This document shows positions 25,225 through 34,651 of a stretch of DNA of 64,000 nucleotides, piece after piece; the stretch's first letter is position 1; each line of letters starts with the position of its first letter. Source of the DNA: Virgibacillus halodenitrificans JCM 12304 (GTDB taxonomy: Bacteria > Bacillota > Bacilli > Bacillales > Amphibacillaceae); contig NZ_BAZS01000009.1 of the NCBI RefSeq assembly GCF_001310895.1, positions 47,029-111,028 on the forward strand. The letters are read 5' to 3'. The notes beneath the pieces are model-generated. The model was not told the DNA's origin and ran no database searches. It worked only from the letters and a program-made list of their open reading frames with translations. The position numbers were made by a program, and so were the translations under genes.

Positions 25225-26273
25225 AGAAAAACGTATCCTTCAGATTAGGCAAATTATCTTTTTTAATTAATAAAAGATCCTTTATTACAACAGTTGGATT
25301 AACGCTATTAATCATACTTCTAATGATTGTCAGCTTAGGAATTGGGCAAATGAAAATCTCTCCAATTCATGTGGTAAAAGCAATATTTAGTGCGAGTACA
25401 GATATGGAAAACTTGGTAGTCCAGTCTTTTCGAATGCCGAGGATTCTTTTGTCTATACTGGCGGGTGCTGCATTGGCCATGTCTGGTGCCATATTGCAAG
25501 GAATTATCCGTAATCCGTTGGCCTCACCTGATATTATTGGAATAACTGGTGGAGCATCATTTACAACGGTGGCTTTTCTCGCTTTATATAGTGATCGAAG
25601 TAATACATTAACATTGAGTATTCACTGGCTCCCATTAGCTTCCTTTATTGGAGCAGTCGTAATTGGCTTTCTTGTATACTTTTTGGCGTGGAAAAATGGT
25701 GGAATTGCTCCCATTCGTCTAGTGCTAATTGGTGTAGGGGTCTCAGCGGCCGTGCAGGCGCTCACTACGATGATGATGTTATTAGGACCAATTTTCACAG
25801 CATCCCGGGCAAATATTTGGATTACTGGTAGTGTAAATGGTACAAATTGGACAGAAGTTGCTACACTTGCACCTTGGATCCTATTCTTAACCTTTATTTT
25901 ATTTGTTTATTCAAGAAGGTTAAACATGCATGATTTAGGAGAAGAGTTAGTGACGAATGCTGGAGGTTTTGTTCAAAAAGATCGTTTTATCCTACTATTG
26001 TTAAGTACAGCACTTGCTGGTGGAGCTGTTGCGTTTGCTGGAGGAGTTGGATTTGTCGGTTTAATGGCACCACATATGGCTAGACGGCTGGTGGGTTCCT
26101 CGTATGGGGTACTATTGCCAGTATCTGCATTACTTGGAGGGACGATCGTACTTGTTGCAGACTTAATTGCACGAACGGCATTTGCTCCACTTGAAGTTCC
26201 AGTCGGTGTATTCACCTCAGCAATCGGTGCTCCTTATTTTATATATTTATTGTTTAAAAGCAGGAATAAGTAA
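25221..26273 (+). CDS. yfhA: FecCD-family siderophore ABC permease (YfhA-like)
   Basis: 350 residues with the same fold as the preceding permease. Motifs RMPRILLSILAGAALAMSGA, LASPDIIGITGGA and GFVGLMAPHMARR are present. The start overlaps the previous stop, with GAGGGG just upstream. It forms the second half of the membrane channel. Confidence 0.92.
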   Translation: MKKNVSFRLGKLSFLINKRSFITTVGLTLLIILLMIVSLGIGQMKISPIHVVKAIFSASTDMENLVVQSFRMPRILLSILAGAALAMSGAILQGIIRNPLASPDIIGITGGASFTTVAFLALYSDRSNTLTLSIHWLPLASFIGAVVIGFLVYFLAWKNGGIAPIRLVLIGVGVSAAVQALTTMMMLLGPIFTASRANIWITGSVNGTNWTEVATLAPWILFLTFILFVYSRRLNMHDLGEELVTNAGGFVQKDRFILLLLSTALAGGAVAFAGGVGFVGLMAPHMARRLVGSSYGVLLPVSALLGGTIVLVADLIARTAFAPLEVPVGVFTSAIGAPYFIYLLFKSRNK

Positions 26274-26319
26274 ATCGTACAGATTAAAAGGACGGCCTAG
26301 ATGGAAAGGGGAATGTAGG

Positions 26320-27150
26320 ATGCATGCAATTTCAACAAAATCACTAACATTAGGCTATGGTGAAGAAAATATTATCGATCAATTGGACCTGTCTATTCCT
26401 AAAGGCAAAATAACCGTTTTTATAGGAAGTAATGGAAGTGGAAAATCTACATTACTCCGTTCATTAGCTCGTCTTTTAAAGCCCAAGAGCGGATCCATTG
26501 TCTTAGACGGTAACGATATTGCTCATACCTCTACGAAAAAAATTGCAAGAAAGCTGGCTATTCTTCCTCAGTCGCCGGTAGCACCAGAAGGATTAACAGT
26601 ATTACAGCTGGTAAAGCAAGGGAGGTATCCATATCAAAATTGGTTGCAGCAATGGTCTGAAAAAGATGAAGAAGCGGTAGTAAATGCAATGAAAGTAACT
26701 AGAATGAGTGAATTTGCAGATCGGAAAGTGGACTCCTTATCAGGTGGGCAAAGACAAAGAGCGTGGATCGCTATGACACTTGCACAAGATACGGAAACAA
26801 TTCTGCTCGACGAGCCAACGACTTATCTGGATATGACGCACCAGATAGAGATTCTTGATCTGCTTTATGATTTAAACCAATCAGAGGAACGAACGATTGT
26901 GATGGTTCTTCATGATATTAATTTAGCTTGCAGATATGCAGATAATATTGTAGCTATTCATGATAAAAGAATATACAAACAGGGCGATCCGGATACAATA
27001 ATTACACCAGATTTGATTCATTCGGTATTTGGCTTACAATGCCATGTAGCTTGTGATCCGCTTTGTGGTACACCGATGTGTATCCCATTTAGTAAAGGGA
27101 AGCATTTAAGAGCTGGTCGTCAGCAGGTGAACGAAGCAAACTCTTACTAG
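26320..27150 (+). CDS. yusV: Siderophore ABC transporter ATP-binding protein (YusV-like)
   Basis: 276 residues from the ATG at 26320, which follows AAAGGGG; the frame upstream overlaps the permease and lacks a ribosome binding site. Walker A GSNGSGKST, signature LSGGQRQRAW, Walker B ETILLDEP and the switch His in VLHDINLA are intact. The C-terminal region contains a cysteine-rich CDPLCGTPMC segment, also found in YusV/FhuC-type ATPases. It powers the two FecCD permeases; in B. subtilis YusV serves several siderophore systems from a separate locus, while here it is in the operon. Confidence 0.92.
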   Translation: MHAISTKSLTLGYGEENIIDQLDLSIPKGKITVFIGSNGSGKSTLLRSLARLLKPKSGSIVLDGNDIAHTSTKKIARKLAILPQSPVAPEGLTVLQLVKQGRYPYQNWLQQWSEKDEEAVVNAMKVTRMSEFADRKVDSLSGGQRQRAWIAMTLAQDTETILLDEPTTYLDMTHQIEILDLLYDLNQSEERTIVMVLHDINLACRYADNIVAIHDKRIYKQGDPDTIITPDLIHSVFGLQCHVACDPLCGTPMCIPFSKGKHLRAGRQQVNEANSY

Positions 27151-27175
27151 GTTTATAAGAATAATTTTCGAAATG

Positions 27176-27216
27176 AAAAAAGGCTGCTCCTGTATATGGT
27201 TGGGAGTAGCCTTTTC
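27176..27216 (+). terminator. Terminator after the siderophore importer operon
   Basis: AAAAGGCTGCTCC pairs with GGGAGTAGCCTTTT (one wobble), flanked by A and T runs. It can serve both the plus-strand operon and the minus-strand small gene at 27252. Confidence 0.85.
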
Positions 27217-27251
27217 ATAACCTTTCGATAAATGAGAGAGGAGAGCCTCGT

Positions 27252-27461
27252 TTACAGGGACTCCATTAGTTCGTTGCCAGCAGGGAATATCACTTGTGCT
27301 CTATCTTGAAATTGTGGGGAATTTTTAGTTAATGAAGTGTCCCGTGGATAAACTTCCAGCCTTTTTACATCATAATCATGGATAATAAAACCGCCACCTA
27401 ACCCTTCGTTAATCATTCGGTCAACCTCCAATTGATCATCCCGGTCAGAAAAAGCAGCCAA
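27252..27461 (-). CDS. Hypothetical 69-residue protein
   Basis: Starts at TTG preceded by a near-perfect AAGGAGGTGATC site, which is the main reason to believe it. The product is soluble, mixed in charge, with a central glycine run (GLGGGFI) and no signal or membrane segment. It shares a bidirectional terminator with the convergent siderophore operon. I do not recognise the family. Confidence 0.65.
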   Translation of the reverse strand: MAAFSDRDDQLEVDRMINEGLGGGFIIHDYDVKRLEVYPRDTSLTKNSPQFQDRAQVIFPAGNELMESL

Positions 27462-27663
27462 TCAAGATCACCTCCTTGTCATAAGTATAGCATAAATTAT
27501 CATATTTTTCTGTAAAATAAAGTTTTTGAGAAGCTGACATTGTACTTATTGCGCACTAACCCCTTTCCTACAATACTAATAAAAATTTTTAAAAATTTAT
27601 TCAAACCGTTTAACGATTACCTCCGTTACCTTAAATGAGAATAAATTATTAGGAGGGAATAAA

Positions 27664-28179
27664 ATGAAGAAGTGGATATTTTTTGTGGCAATGATGATTA
27701 CTGTCCTCATGCTGAGTGCATGTGGTAATGACGCGGAAGAGGAATCCCAGGATAAGAGCAATGACACGGAAACTTCAGCGACTAGTGAAGATACAAGTGA
27801 AGGCACAAGTAGTGAGGCTGATACAGATACAAGTAGCCTACAACTTTTGGAAAATGACGACGTAGGAAAATATTTGGCAGATTCAGATGGGATGACACTG
27901 TATTATTTCACCAAAGATGAGGAAGGTAAAAGTAATTGTAGTGACAAGTGTCTGGAGAATTGGCCTGCGTTCACAACTCAGGATTTCGAGGTGCCTGAGG
28001 GATTTAGTAAAGATGATTTTGGTACGATAATGCGGGAAGATACTGGTGAGGAACAAGTGACGTATAAAGGCTATCCTCTTTATTATTTTGTAAAAGATAA
28101 GGAAAAAGGCGATGTAAATGGTCAAGGTGTTAAGGATGTCTGGTATATTGTAAACAGTGATACAACATTTAAGAAGTAA
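27664..28179 (+). CDS. Secreted lipoprotein with PF03640/COG4315-type repeats
   Basis: 171 residues; AGGAGG precedes the ATG. A lipoprotein signal ends at MLSACGND (Cys20), then a Glu/Ser/Thr/Asp-rich linker (about 24-58) and two copies of the family repeat: GKYLADSDGMTLYYFTKD and, later, YKGYPLYYFVKDKEKGD. Cysteines in NCSDKCLENWP are characteristic of the family. Function is unknown; members are often found beside ECF sigma/anti-sigma pairs, as here with the genes at 28297 and 28860. A terminator separates it from them. Confidence 0.87.
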   Translation: MKKWIFFVAMMITVLMLSACGNDAEEESQDKSNDTETSATSEDTSEGTSSEADTDTSSLQLLENDDVGKYLADSDGMTLYYFTKDEEGKSNCSDKCLENWPAFTTQDFEVPEGFSKDDFGTIMREDTGEEQVTYKGYPLYYFVKDKEKGDVNGQGVKDVWYIVNSDTTFKK

Positions 28180-28196
28180 ACTATACAATAAGCGCT

Positions 28197-28229
28197 AAAA
28201 GGAACGGTCACTATGTGATGGTTCCTTTT
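28197..28229 (+). terminator. Terminator after the PF03640-type lipoprotein gene
   Basis: AAAAGGAACGGTCAC pairs with (T)GTGATGGTTCCTTTT (wobble in the middle) and ends in a T-rich tract. Confidence 0.82.
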
Positions 28230-28296
28230 CTTCTCTTCAGCTAGTATAATACAGGAATAATAGAAATAGTTCGAAAATGTGATGGGGGAGGAGAGT

Positions 28297-28860
28297 GTGA
28301 TATCTGTGAAAGACCGAACGGATGCTGAACTGATCGTTTTAATAAAACAACGACATCGTCCTGCATTGGAAGAAATATACGAACGATACATTAAATTAAT
28401 TTATAGTTTTGTTTATAAATTCTGTAATGGAAATGAGGAAGCTGCCAAAGAAATGGTTCAGCTTACCTTTTTGCGACTTTGGACTACAAAAAGTAATTAT
28501 GATCCCTCTAAAGGCGAGTTTGTAAATTGGTTGCTGACAGTTGTTCGAAGTGTGTGTATCGATCATATCAGAAAAGAGAAAAAGCATGCATATCCAAATC
28601 AATATGTTGATACTGACCGAACGAAGGATGTGGCAGATCCGGAAGATCAAATAGAGGGTACACTACTAGAAGCAGAGATAGCTAAAGCGAAAAGTAACTT
28701 ATCCGCAAGGCAAAGGAGATTAATTGACTTGCTCTATTGGCGGGGATATTCGCTAACGGAAATAGCTGAGATGGAAAACACACCAGTGGGAACCATCAAA
28801 AGCAGGCTTCATCAATCACTTAAACAATTAAAGAAATATTTAGAACTGGAGGGTTCATAA
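28297..28860 (+). CDS. ECF-type RNA polymerase sigma factor
   Basis: 187 residues from GTG at 28297, placed by the GGGGGAGG site seven bases upstream; the earlier GTG at 28279 precedes that site. Sigma region 2 (about 15-85) contains AAKEMVQLTFLRLWTTK and the DHIRKEK end. Region 4 (about 130-180) contains LSARQRRLIDLLYWRGYS and a helix-turn-helix ending GTIKSRLHQSL. It overlaps the next gene by one base (TAATG), the usual arrangement with a cognate anti-sigma factor. A TATAAT-like -10 lies about 45 bases upstream. Likely autoregulated; the stress sensed is not evident. Confidence 0.9.
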   Translation: MISVKDRTDAELIVLIKQRHRPALEEIYERYIKLIYSFVYKFCNGNEEAAKEMVQLTFLRLWTTKSNYDPSKGEFVNWLLTVVRSVCIDHIRKEKKHAYPNQYVDTDRTKDVADPEDQIEGTLLEAEIAKAKSNLSARQRRLIDLLYWRGYSLTEIAEMENTPVGTIKSRLHQSLKQLKKYLELEGS

Positions 28861-29588
28861 TGGAAAGGAAATGTGAACACCTACTTTCTTATATGGCAGA
28901 TACACTTAAGGAGGAAGATAGAGAGAGCTTCGAAGCACATATGAAGAAGTGCGATGCTTGCAGGAGAGAGTATGCAGAGCTGATTGATTCATGGGAAGCA
29001 TTACAGTTTGATTTTGAAGAACAGCAAGTACCAGAGTCGCTCAAGGCCGACGTCTTTGATTTTGTTTTTAACGACAAGAAAGAAGAGGAAAATAGAAATT
29101 TTAAAGATAAAATCAGGGATTGGGGAATTCTGTTGAGAAATCAATTTACTCCATTATCAGCAAGTCTTGTTTTTACATTGGTTTTAGCAACAGCTATTTT
29201 AATGTTTATAAATGGACAATCAGGAAACGTGGAGCAAATGGCAGGTAACCAGCAGGCTGAGATTATGGCATCTGTAAATCTGAAATCTTCTAATGACGAG
29301 CTGCAAGGGGCAGACGGTTATGCCTATGTTGTTCAGCAGGATAATTCAAAGAAATTGGTCGTGCAGGTAGATGGTTTGCCTAAATTAGCAGGCTCACATA
29401 CCTATCAGGTTTGGTTGTTAAAGGACGGAGAACGTGTAAATGCCGGCATTTTTAACACAGATGATTCAGGAGCCGGAATTCTAACCTATACACTACCCGC
29501 TGACGAAGACTTTGATCAAATTGGTATTACTCGGGAACCAGCGTTAGATAATACACAGCCGGAAGGACAAAAAGTAATGGGATCATAA
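28860..29588 (+). CDS. Membrane anti-sigma factor with zinc finger and RskA-like domain
   Basis: 242 residues, coupled to the sigma gene. The N-terminal zinc-binding anti-sigma domain has the HMKKCDAC motif (HxxxCxxC) near residue 28. One membrane segment lies at about 101-118 (ASLVFTLVLATAILMF). The extracellular part (about 150-242) resembles the RskA C-terminal domain, with GSHTYQVWLLKDG and GILTYTLPAD. It is expected to hold the sigma factor at the membrane until an external signal leads to release. Confidence 0.88.
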   Translation: MERKCEHLLSYMADTLKEEDRESFEAHMKKCDACRREYAELIDSWEALQFDFEEQQVPESLKADVFDFVFNDKKEEENRNFKDKIRDWGILLRNQFTPLSASLVFTLVLATAILMFINGQSGNVEQMAGNQQAEIMASVNLKSSNDELQGADGYAYVVQQDNSKKLVVQVDGLPKLAGSHTYQVWLLKDGERVNAGIFNTDDSGAGILTYTLPADEDFDQIGITREPALDNTQPEGQKVMGS

Positions 29589-29717
29589 TAGAGATAACGC
29601 TTCGTTGCCAATACAAAATCAGAGGAAAAAACTATAAAAAAATCTTCCATTTAAGCAAACCGTTTACTTCTTTTATTCGTTTACTAAGATAAATGAGTTG
29701 TTTAGGAGGGTTTTTTT

Positions 29718-30765
29718 ATGTGGAAAAAGATTATTTTGTTATGTCTATTCATACTACTACCATTTACCATGCTGGTTGCTTGTACAGGAAATGAGGAAGA
29801 GGATTTAAATAAGCCCGCAGAAGATAAACCAAAAGAAAAGACTACCAGCACGGATGATGAGCCAGGAGCTGAAGTTTATGTGAATAATCGTGACGCGGGT
29901 AACATCCAGGTTATTGATTCAAGCACAAATGAAGTGTTGGATACGATTCGTGTTGGTGAGAAACCTACATATAATGAAATCGGCCAAAGGGGAAATATGT
30001 TTATGTAGCTAATAGTCAATCAGAGGATGTGTCCATTATTTCTACGGACAATAATGAAGTGGTAAAAACGATTCCGGTTGGCAAGACACCAAAAGGGATC
30101 AATTTTACGCCTGACGGGGATTGGGTTTTTGTTATCAATGAAGGGGAAGGAACGGTAACGGCAATTGATACCGCGACTATGGAGAAAGAAGCAACGATTG
30201 AAGTTGGGGATAAGCCGCATAATGGGATAGCTAGCCCGGATGGAAGTAAGTTTTATGTTACTAACACGGCCTCCAACTCAGTATCTGTTATTAATGTTGT
30301 TTCCAAAAAAGTCACCAACACCATCGAAGGAATTGAAGGGGCTCCGCATAATTTGAATATTACTCCAAATGGAGAGACATTACTCGTGACACTGACACAA
30401 AAAGGGGAACTGGGAGTTATTGATTTAAATAAAGAGAAACTGACCGCAACTATCCCAGTTGGCACAGGCCATCATGTATTGGATATTACTGCAGACGGAA
30501 AATTTGCATATGTAGGAAATATTGGGGCCGATTATGTGTCTGTTGTGGATATGAAAAAACAAAAAGAAGTTGACCAAATTAAGGTAGGTATGGGCCACAT
30601 GGAACGACAATATCCAATGATGGGAAGAACGTTTATGTAGCTGTAACGAGCAAAGATCAGGTTGCAGTGATTGATCGTAAAGAGAATGAAGTAGTAAAAC
30701 GAGTGAATGTTGAATCATTTCCGTTTTTTATTAGTACATTAGAGAATACTGACGCAATAGAGTAG
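29718..30765 (+). pseudogene. YVTN beta-propeller lipoprotein, broken by two single-base deletions
   Basis: Reading starts at ATG 29718 after AGGAGGG, with a lipoprotein signal ending at LVACTGNE (about Cys21). The product is a seven-bladed YVTN/NHL-type propeller with repeats such as YVNNRDAGNIQVID and FYVTNTASNSVSVINV. The first frame stops near 30006, but the next frame continues the homology from PKGKYVYVAN. The second stops near 30638, and a third continues from GPHGTTISNDGKNVYV to TAG at 30763-30765. Each break is explained by one C missing from a CCC run (about 29988 and about 30591). If restored, the protein would have about 349 residues. Such lipoproteins are surface proteins of unknown ligand. 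Confidence 0.85.
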
Positions 30766-30917
30766 ATAGTAAGAGTAAATTTTATGTTGCTGTCACTTGC
30801 CGAATTAATTATTGGTTTCAAGCATTATTATGCAGAAGTGTGGCGCAAAGTACTCGAATTCCCCCCTTACATTTTGTATACTAGCAATCAATCTATTAAT
30901 TTCTATGGGGGTATTGC

Positions 30918-31715
30918 ATGTCAAGGGAGATTTTTTATTCCGGATTAGTTCAATTGGAAAAACCGGTTAAAACAAACTTACAAGCGTTTGCTGACTATGG
31001 GGCAGATGGGGTTGAATTATTTTTGGATGGCCCCCAATGGAACGATAAGGATGCCAGCTTTTCTAATGTAAAAACATACCTCAATTCTTATCCTTTTACC
31101 TATAGCGTACATGGTCCAATGTTCGACTTGAACTTGACCAGTGAAAATGCTGCAGTCAGACAAACGGCCTTAAACGAATTGAAGAAAACGATTGAAATTG
31201 CGGATGAGATACAGGCACATCATGTGATTATTGACCCGGGAATTTGCATGTTTCAAATCTTCGATAAGCATCAAGCACAAAGGCGGGCTTTGGAAGCTAT
31301 AATGGACTTGCAACAACATGCAAAACAATACAGGCAGCCTATTGCTATTGAGAATATCGGACATAACGGCACAGAACTTTTCAATCAGGAAGAGTTTTGT
31401 CGTTTATTGGATCATTTTCCCGATAAAGAGATGCTTGGACTGGTGTTGGACACAGGTCATGCCAATTTGAATAACTGGGATATCCCGGAAGTGCTCGAGG
31501 CCACTAAAGACCAGTTGCTTGCGATCCATCTAAACGATAATGATGGGCATACGGATAACCATTTAGCCATTGGTGACGGAAATATTAACTGGGAGCCAAT
31601 ATTCAAGAAGCTTCAACAGATACCAAAAAAATGTCGTTTCATTTTGGAATATAACACAGTTATGCCGTACGAGAAACTTCAGGAAGGGAAGAAGTTGTTA
31701 AGGGAATATTTATAG
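30918..31715 (+). CDS. Sugar phosphate isomerase/epimerase-family TIM-barrel protein
   Basis: 265 residues; the start has a GGGGG-type site about 8 bases upstream. The AP-endonuclease-2/xylose-isomerase-like barrel is indicated by YSVHGPMFDLN, AIENIGHNGTELF, GLVLDTGHANL and LAIHLNDNDGHTDNHLAIGDG; the conserved Glu, Asp and His residues in these segments are the expected metal ligands. Substrate unknown. It stands alone with its own promoter region and a terminator. Confidence 0.88.
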   Translation: MSREIFYSGLVQLEKPVKTNLQAFADYGADGVELFLDGPQWNDKDASFSNVKTYLNSYPFTYSVHGPMFDLNLTSENAAVRQTALNELKKTIEIADEIQAHHVIIDPGICMFQIFDKHQAQRRALEAIMDLQQHAKQYRQPIAIENIGHNGTELFNQEEFCRLLDHFPDKEMLGLVLDTGHANLNNWDIPEVLEATKDQLLAIHLNDNDGHTDNHLAIGDGNINWEPIFKKLQQIPKKCRFILEYNTVMPYEKLQEGKKLLREYL

Positions 31716-31806
31716 GCGATTCGAATCAAGCTGTGGTTAGAAATTTTTACAGCCATTGACACATTCATAACAGGGAGATAATAAGCAGTCTATCTCCCAA
31801 CCCGAA

Positions 31807-31845
31807 AAAACAGCTTGGCCCTTTTTTAACGGTCCAAGCTGTTTA
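31807..31845. terminator. Bidirectional terminator between convergent genes
   Basis: AAACAGCTTGG pairs with CCAAGCTGTTT around a T-rich loop; A and T runs on both sides suit both the isomerase-like gene and the minus-strand oligopeptide-binding gene. Confidence 0.82.
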
Positions 31846-31934
31846 ATCATGTAAATTTCTATTTAGGGGGGTTTTTTGACTTATAGAATCATCTTGATAA
31901 ACTATCGACTTATATTTCCTTTACGATAACTCTA

Positions 31935-33629
31935 TTATTCTTCACCAACACTTGCCCACTTATATTCATAAGTCGGACCAATTGGATTTGTAATAACGCC
32001 CTTCAACTTAGGGGATGCAAGAAGGGATACGTATTCTTGATATAATGGAGCGATTGCTGCATCCTCAAATAGTATTTTTTCGGCTTCAATAAAGTTATTA
32101 TAACGCTCAGCAGCTTTTCCTGGTTTTGCAAGTTCATTTTGTGCTTCAGTTAAAAGCTGATCGTATTCCTTGTTTGAGTAACCCATCTTGTTGTATTCTC
32201 CATCCGTTTCCATCAGGCTGAGGAAGGAATATGGATCCATGTAATCCGGTCCCCATGCGGAAAGCTGGATGTCATAATCCATCTTGGAATCTAGCTCTAA
32301 TTTTTGCTTTCCTGGTACTTGCTTTAAGTCTACTGTTAGCCCTTCGAGGTTTGTTTCCAATTGATTTACGAGATATTCCTGCATCGTTTTGGCATTCTCC
32401 CCATCACCACCAAGAAATTCAAGCTCGATAGAATCTTTACCTAACTCCTCCAAGCCTTTCTTCCAATACTCCTGGGCTTTTTCTATGTCATATTCAACTA
32501 ACTCGCCATTGACATCTCTGATCTCTTCTCCATCATGCTCAGTCCCCTCAGGAAGTGGAGCAAAGTCATTTGGAATTAGCCAATTTGCCGGAATGGAGCC
32601 ATCGTTTAAAAGTTCGTCAGCAAGTGCCTGTTTATTAAATGCACGACTGATTGCTGCTCGGATATTTGTGTTTGCCAATGCCTCATTACGCGTTTGGTTT
32701 AATTTTAAGTAATAGACAACTGGTTTGGATCTAGTCGTATAATCTTCATTAGTAGAATAGTTATCTACTAAATCGGAATTTAATTGTACTCTGTCCAATT
32801 CACCAGTGTCATATAAATCGACAGCAGTTTGTGGATCTTTCACTACGGTATAATTCATTTTTTCGATTTCAACGGTATCTGCATCCCAATAATCCTCATT
32901 CTTTACCATTTCCCAGGAATCACTTGTGCTCTCCCAATCTTTTAGCTTGAATGGTCCGTTAAAAACCAGGTTGTCCGTGCTCTGGGCATAGTCATCGCCT
33001 TGTTCTTCTACGAAACTTTTATTCAGCGGCAGGAATGTACCAAAGGTCATTAATGATTCGAAGTAAGGAACTGGTTTTGCTAATTCAACAACCAATGTAT
33101 GATCATCTTTCGCAGTGACACCTAACTCGTCTACAGCTTTCTCACCTTTACTGACTTCTTCAGCATTTTTAATAACACCTTTCATCATGTAAGGGCCATA
33201 CTCGGAGCCTGTATTCGGGTCTACTGTACGTTGCCATGCATATACAAAATCCTCTGCGGTTACAGGGTCACCATTCGACCATTTTGCATCTTCTCTTAAA
33301 TGAAATGTCCATACCATGCCGTCTTCACTTTCTTCATGGTCTTTTGCAATGCCTTCAACTGTTTTTGCATTTTCACCTAAACGGTACAGACCTTCCATTG
33401 TGGCACCAAGGAATTGAAAAGAAAGTTCATCTGTTGCCATCGACGAATCCATTGTAGTAATGCGGTCTTTTTTGGATAGATTCAATACTTGTTCATTTGC
33501 TCCGTCTGTTGTGCTACCATCTCCACTGCCGGAGGTCTGGTTATCATCCTCTCCAGAGCATGCTGTCATTACAGCAAGAAATACAATACCAATCATCATC
33601 CATACGATTTTCTTCAAATTATTATTCAT
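31935..33629 (-). CDS. Oligopeptide ABC transporter substrate-binding lipoprotein (OppA/DppE-like)
   Basis: 564 residues; GGGAGG precedes the ATG. The lipoprotein signal ends at VMTACSGED. The SBP_bac_5 fold is marked by WTFHLREDAKWSNGDPVTAEDFVYAWQR-type sequence near residues 115-140 and AISRAFNKQALADELL near 310. It has no permease or ATPase genes beside it, so it is an orphan binding protein that probably uses a transporter encoded elsewhere. Confidence 0.92.
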   Translation of the reverse strand: MNNNLKKIVWMMIGIVFLAVMTACSGEDDNQTSGSGDGSTTDGANEQVLNLSKKDRITTMDSSMATDELSFQFLGATMEGLYRLGENAKTVEGIAKDHEESEDGMVWTFHLREDAKWSNGDPVTAEDFVYAWQRTVDPNTGSEYGPYMMKGVIKNAEEVSKGEKAVDELGVTAKDDHTLVVELAKPVPYFESLMTFGTFLPLNKSFVEEQGDDYAQSTDNLVFNGPFKLKDWESTSDSWEMVKNEDYWDADTVEIEKMNYTVVKDPQTAVDLYDTGELDRVQLNSDLVDNYSTNEDYTTRSKPVVYYLKLNQTRNEALANTNIRAAISRAFNKQALADELLNDGSIPANWLIPNDFAPLPEGTEHDGEEIRDVNGELVEYDIEKAQEYWKKGLEELGKDSIELEFLGGDGENAKTMQEYLVNQLETNLEGLTVDLKQVPGKQKLELDSKMDYDIQLSAWGPDYMDPYSFLSLMETDGEYNKMGYSNKEYDQLLTEAQNELAKPGKAAERYNNFIEAEKILFEDAAIAPLYQEYVSLLASPKLKGVITNPIGPTYEYKWASVGEE

Positions 33630-33951
33630 AGTGACCTCCCTTTTACTAAAAAAATTACTAATAGTTGCATTTTACATTAAGGTTTAACCGTTTGCAATAT
33701 TTATTCTAAATTTTATTAATAATTCAACTTTGTTGTTATGACAACGAAATAAGAAAATAAAATGAAGCAGAGCTGTTGTTGATGCTTTTGGTAAATTTTT
33801 TACTAAAATTTTCCGATTTTAATTTTCGTTTGATTTTACTTGATAAATGGAATGCTTTTAAAGGTAGGGAACTTACTTATATGTAGGAAGGTTTTGTTCG
33901 TCTTTTACATGGGAATGTGCTCCATAGCGAATGGGAAAAGGAAATGATGAA

Positions 33952-34362
33952 ATGAGAATTGTTGCTATGATCTGTTGGTCGTTAATCATGTTTGCATTTA
34001 TATTTAACTCGAATCTATTAACATTATTGGAAGAAGGAAATATTAATTTAAATATAACGGAACAACCGCAATTTGCGTTTTTTGAAATTTATCAATTAAG
34101 GGCGGAGGTAGTAATTCGGAAGGTCGGGCATTTATTTATGTTCGCCATGTGGCTGTTATTTATTTATATTGGGGTAAAACGATTGAAGGTGGCTATCTGG
34201 GTTACGCTTAGTCTTGCGCTCGTTACAGAAATTCTTCAGCCTTACTTTACCAGAGATGGACGCTTGCTTGATGTTTTGTTTAATAGTGCTGGCGTGTTAC
34301 TTATGGCTTTTTTAATTCACGTTTTTTTGGTAGCGATAGGGAATGTGAAGGGAGAGAGATGA
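33952..34362 (+). CDS. VanZ-like family membrane protein
   Basis: About 136 residues from ATG 33952, which has AAAGGA nine bases upstream; the earlier ATG at 33931 overlaps that site. Four membrane segments are visible (about 2-20, 55-75, 80-100, 110-130), with the family signature KVGHLFMFAMW and ALVTEILQPYF...GRLLDVLFNSAG. VanZ-like proteins include a teicoplanin-resistance factor, but most have no known function. Confidence 0.85.
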   Translation: MRIVAMICWSLIMFAFIFNSNLLTLLEEGNINLNITEQPQFAFFEIYQLRAEVVIRKVGHLFMFAMWLLFIYIGVKRLKVAIWVTLSLALVTEILQPYFTRDGRLLDVLFNSAGVLLMAFLIHVFLVAIGNVKGER

Positions 34363-34473
34363 TCCTTAGCGGGTGAAGTCCATATAATTGGGTGAAAAGA
34401 ACATAAAAAGGGCCAAATTAATTCCCCATAATACAATGTTTTACAACCACGAAAAACATGAGGAGGAATTAAT

Positions 34474-34557
34474 ATGACCCAATTACATTTTAATCTAAAT
34501 TTGGATTTTTTAAAAGACTTTAATTTGAATTTAAATTACGTCGGCAGAAGGAAGTAA
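34474..34557 (+). pseudogene. 27-residue reading frame, possible relic of an IS256-type transposase start
   Basis: ATG preceded by a strong GAGGAGG site encodes MTQLHFNLNLDFLKDF followed by 11 more residues and a stop. The opening MTQLHFNLN strongly recalls N termini of IS256-family transposases, but no transposase sequence follows. Either a truncated insertion-sequence relic or a true small peptide gene; I favour the relic. Confidence 0.35.
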
Positions 34558-34610
34558 TCCGCCGGAGAGAAAAGTAATCGACTGTAAAAGATATCCTATT
34601 CTAAACCAAA

Positions 34611-34650
34611 AAGAGCTGTCTTTTCATCAACGTGAAAAGACAGCTTTTTT
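34611..34650 (-). terminator. Terminator after the MMPL transporter gene
   Basis: AGCTGTCTTTTCA pairs perfectly with TGAAAAGACAGCT, flanked by A and T runs, adjoining the stop of the minus-strand gene at 34652. Confidence 0.9.
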
Positions 34651-34651
34651 C

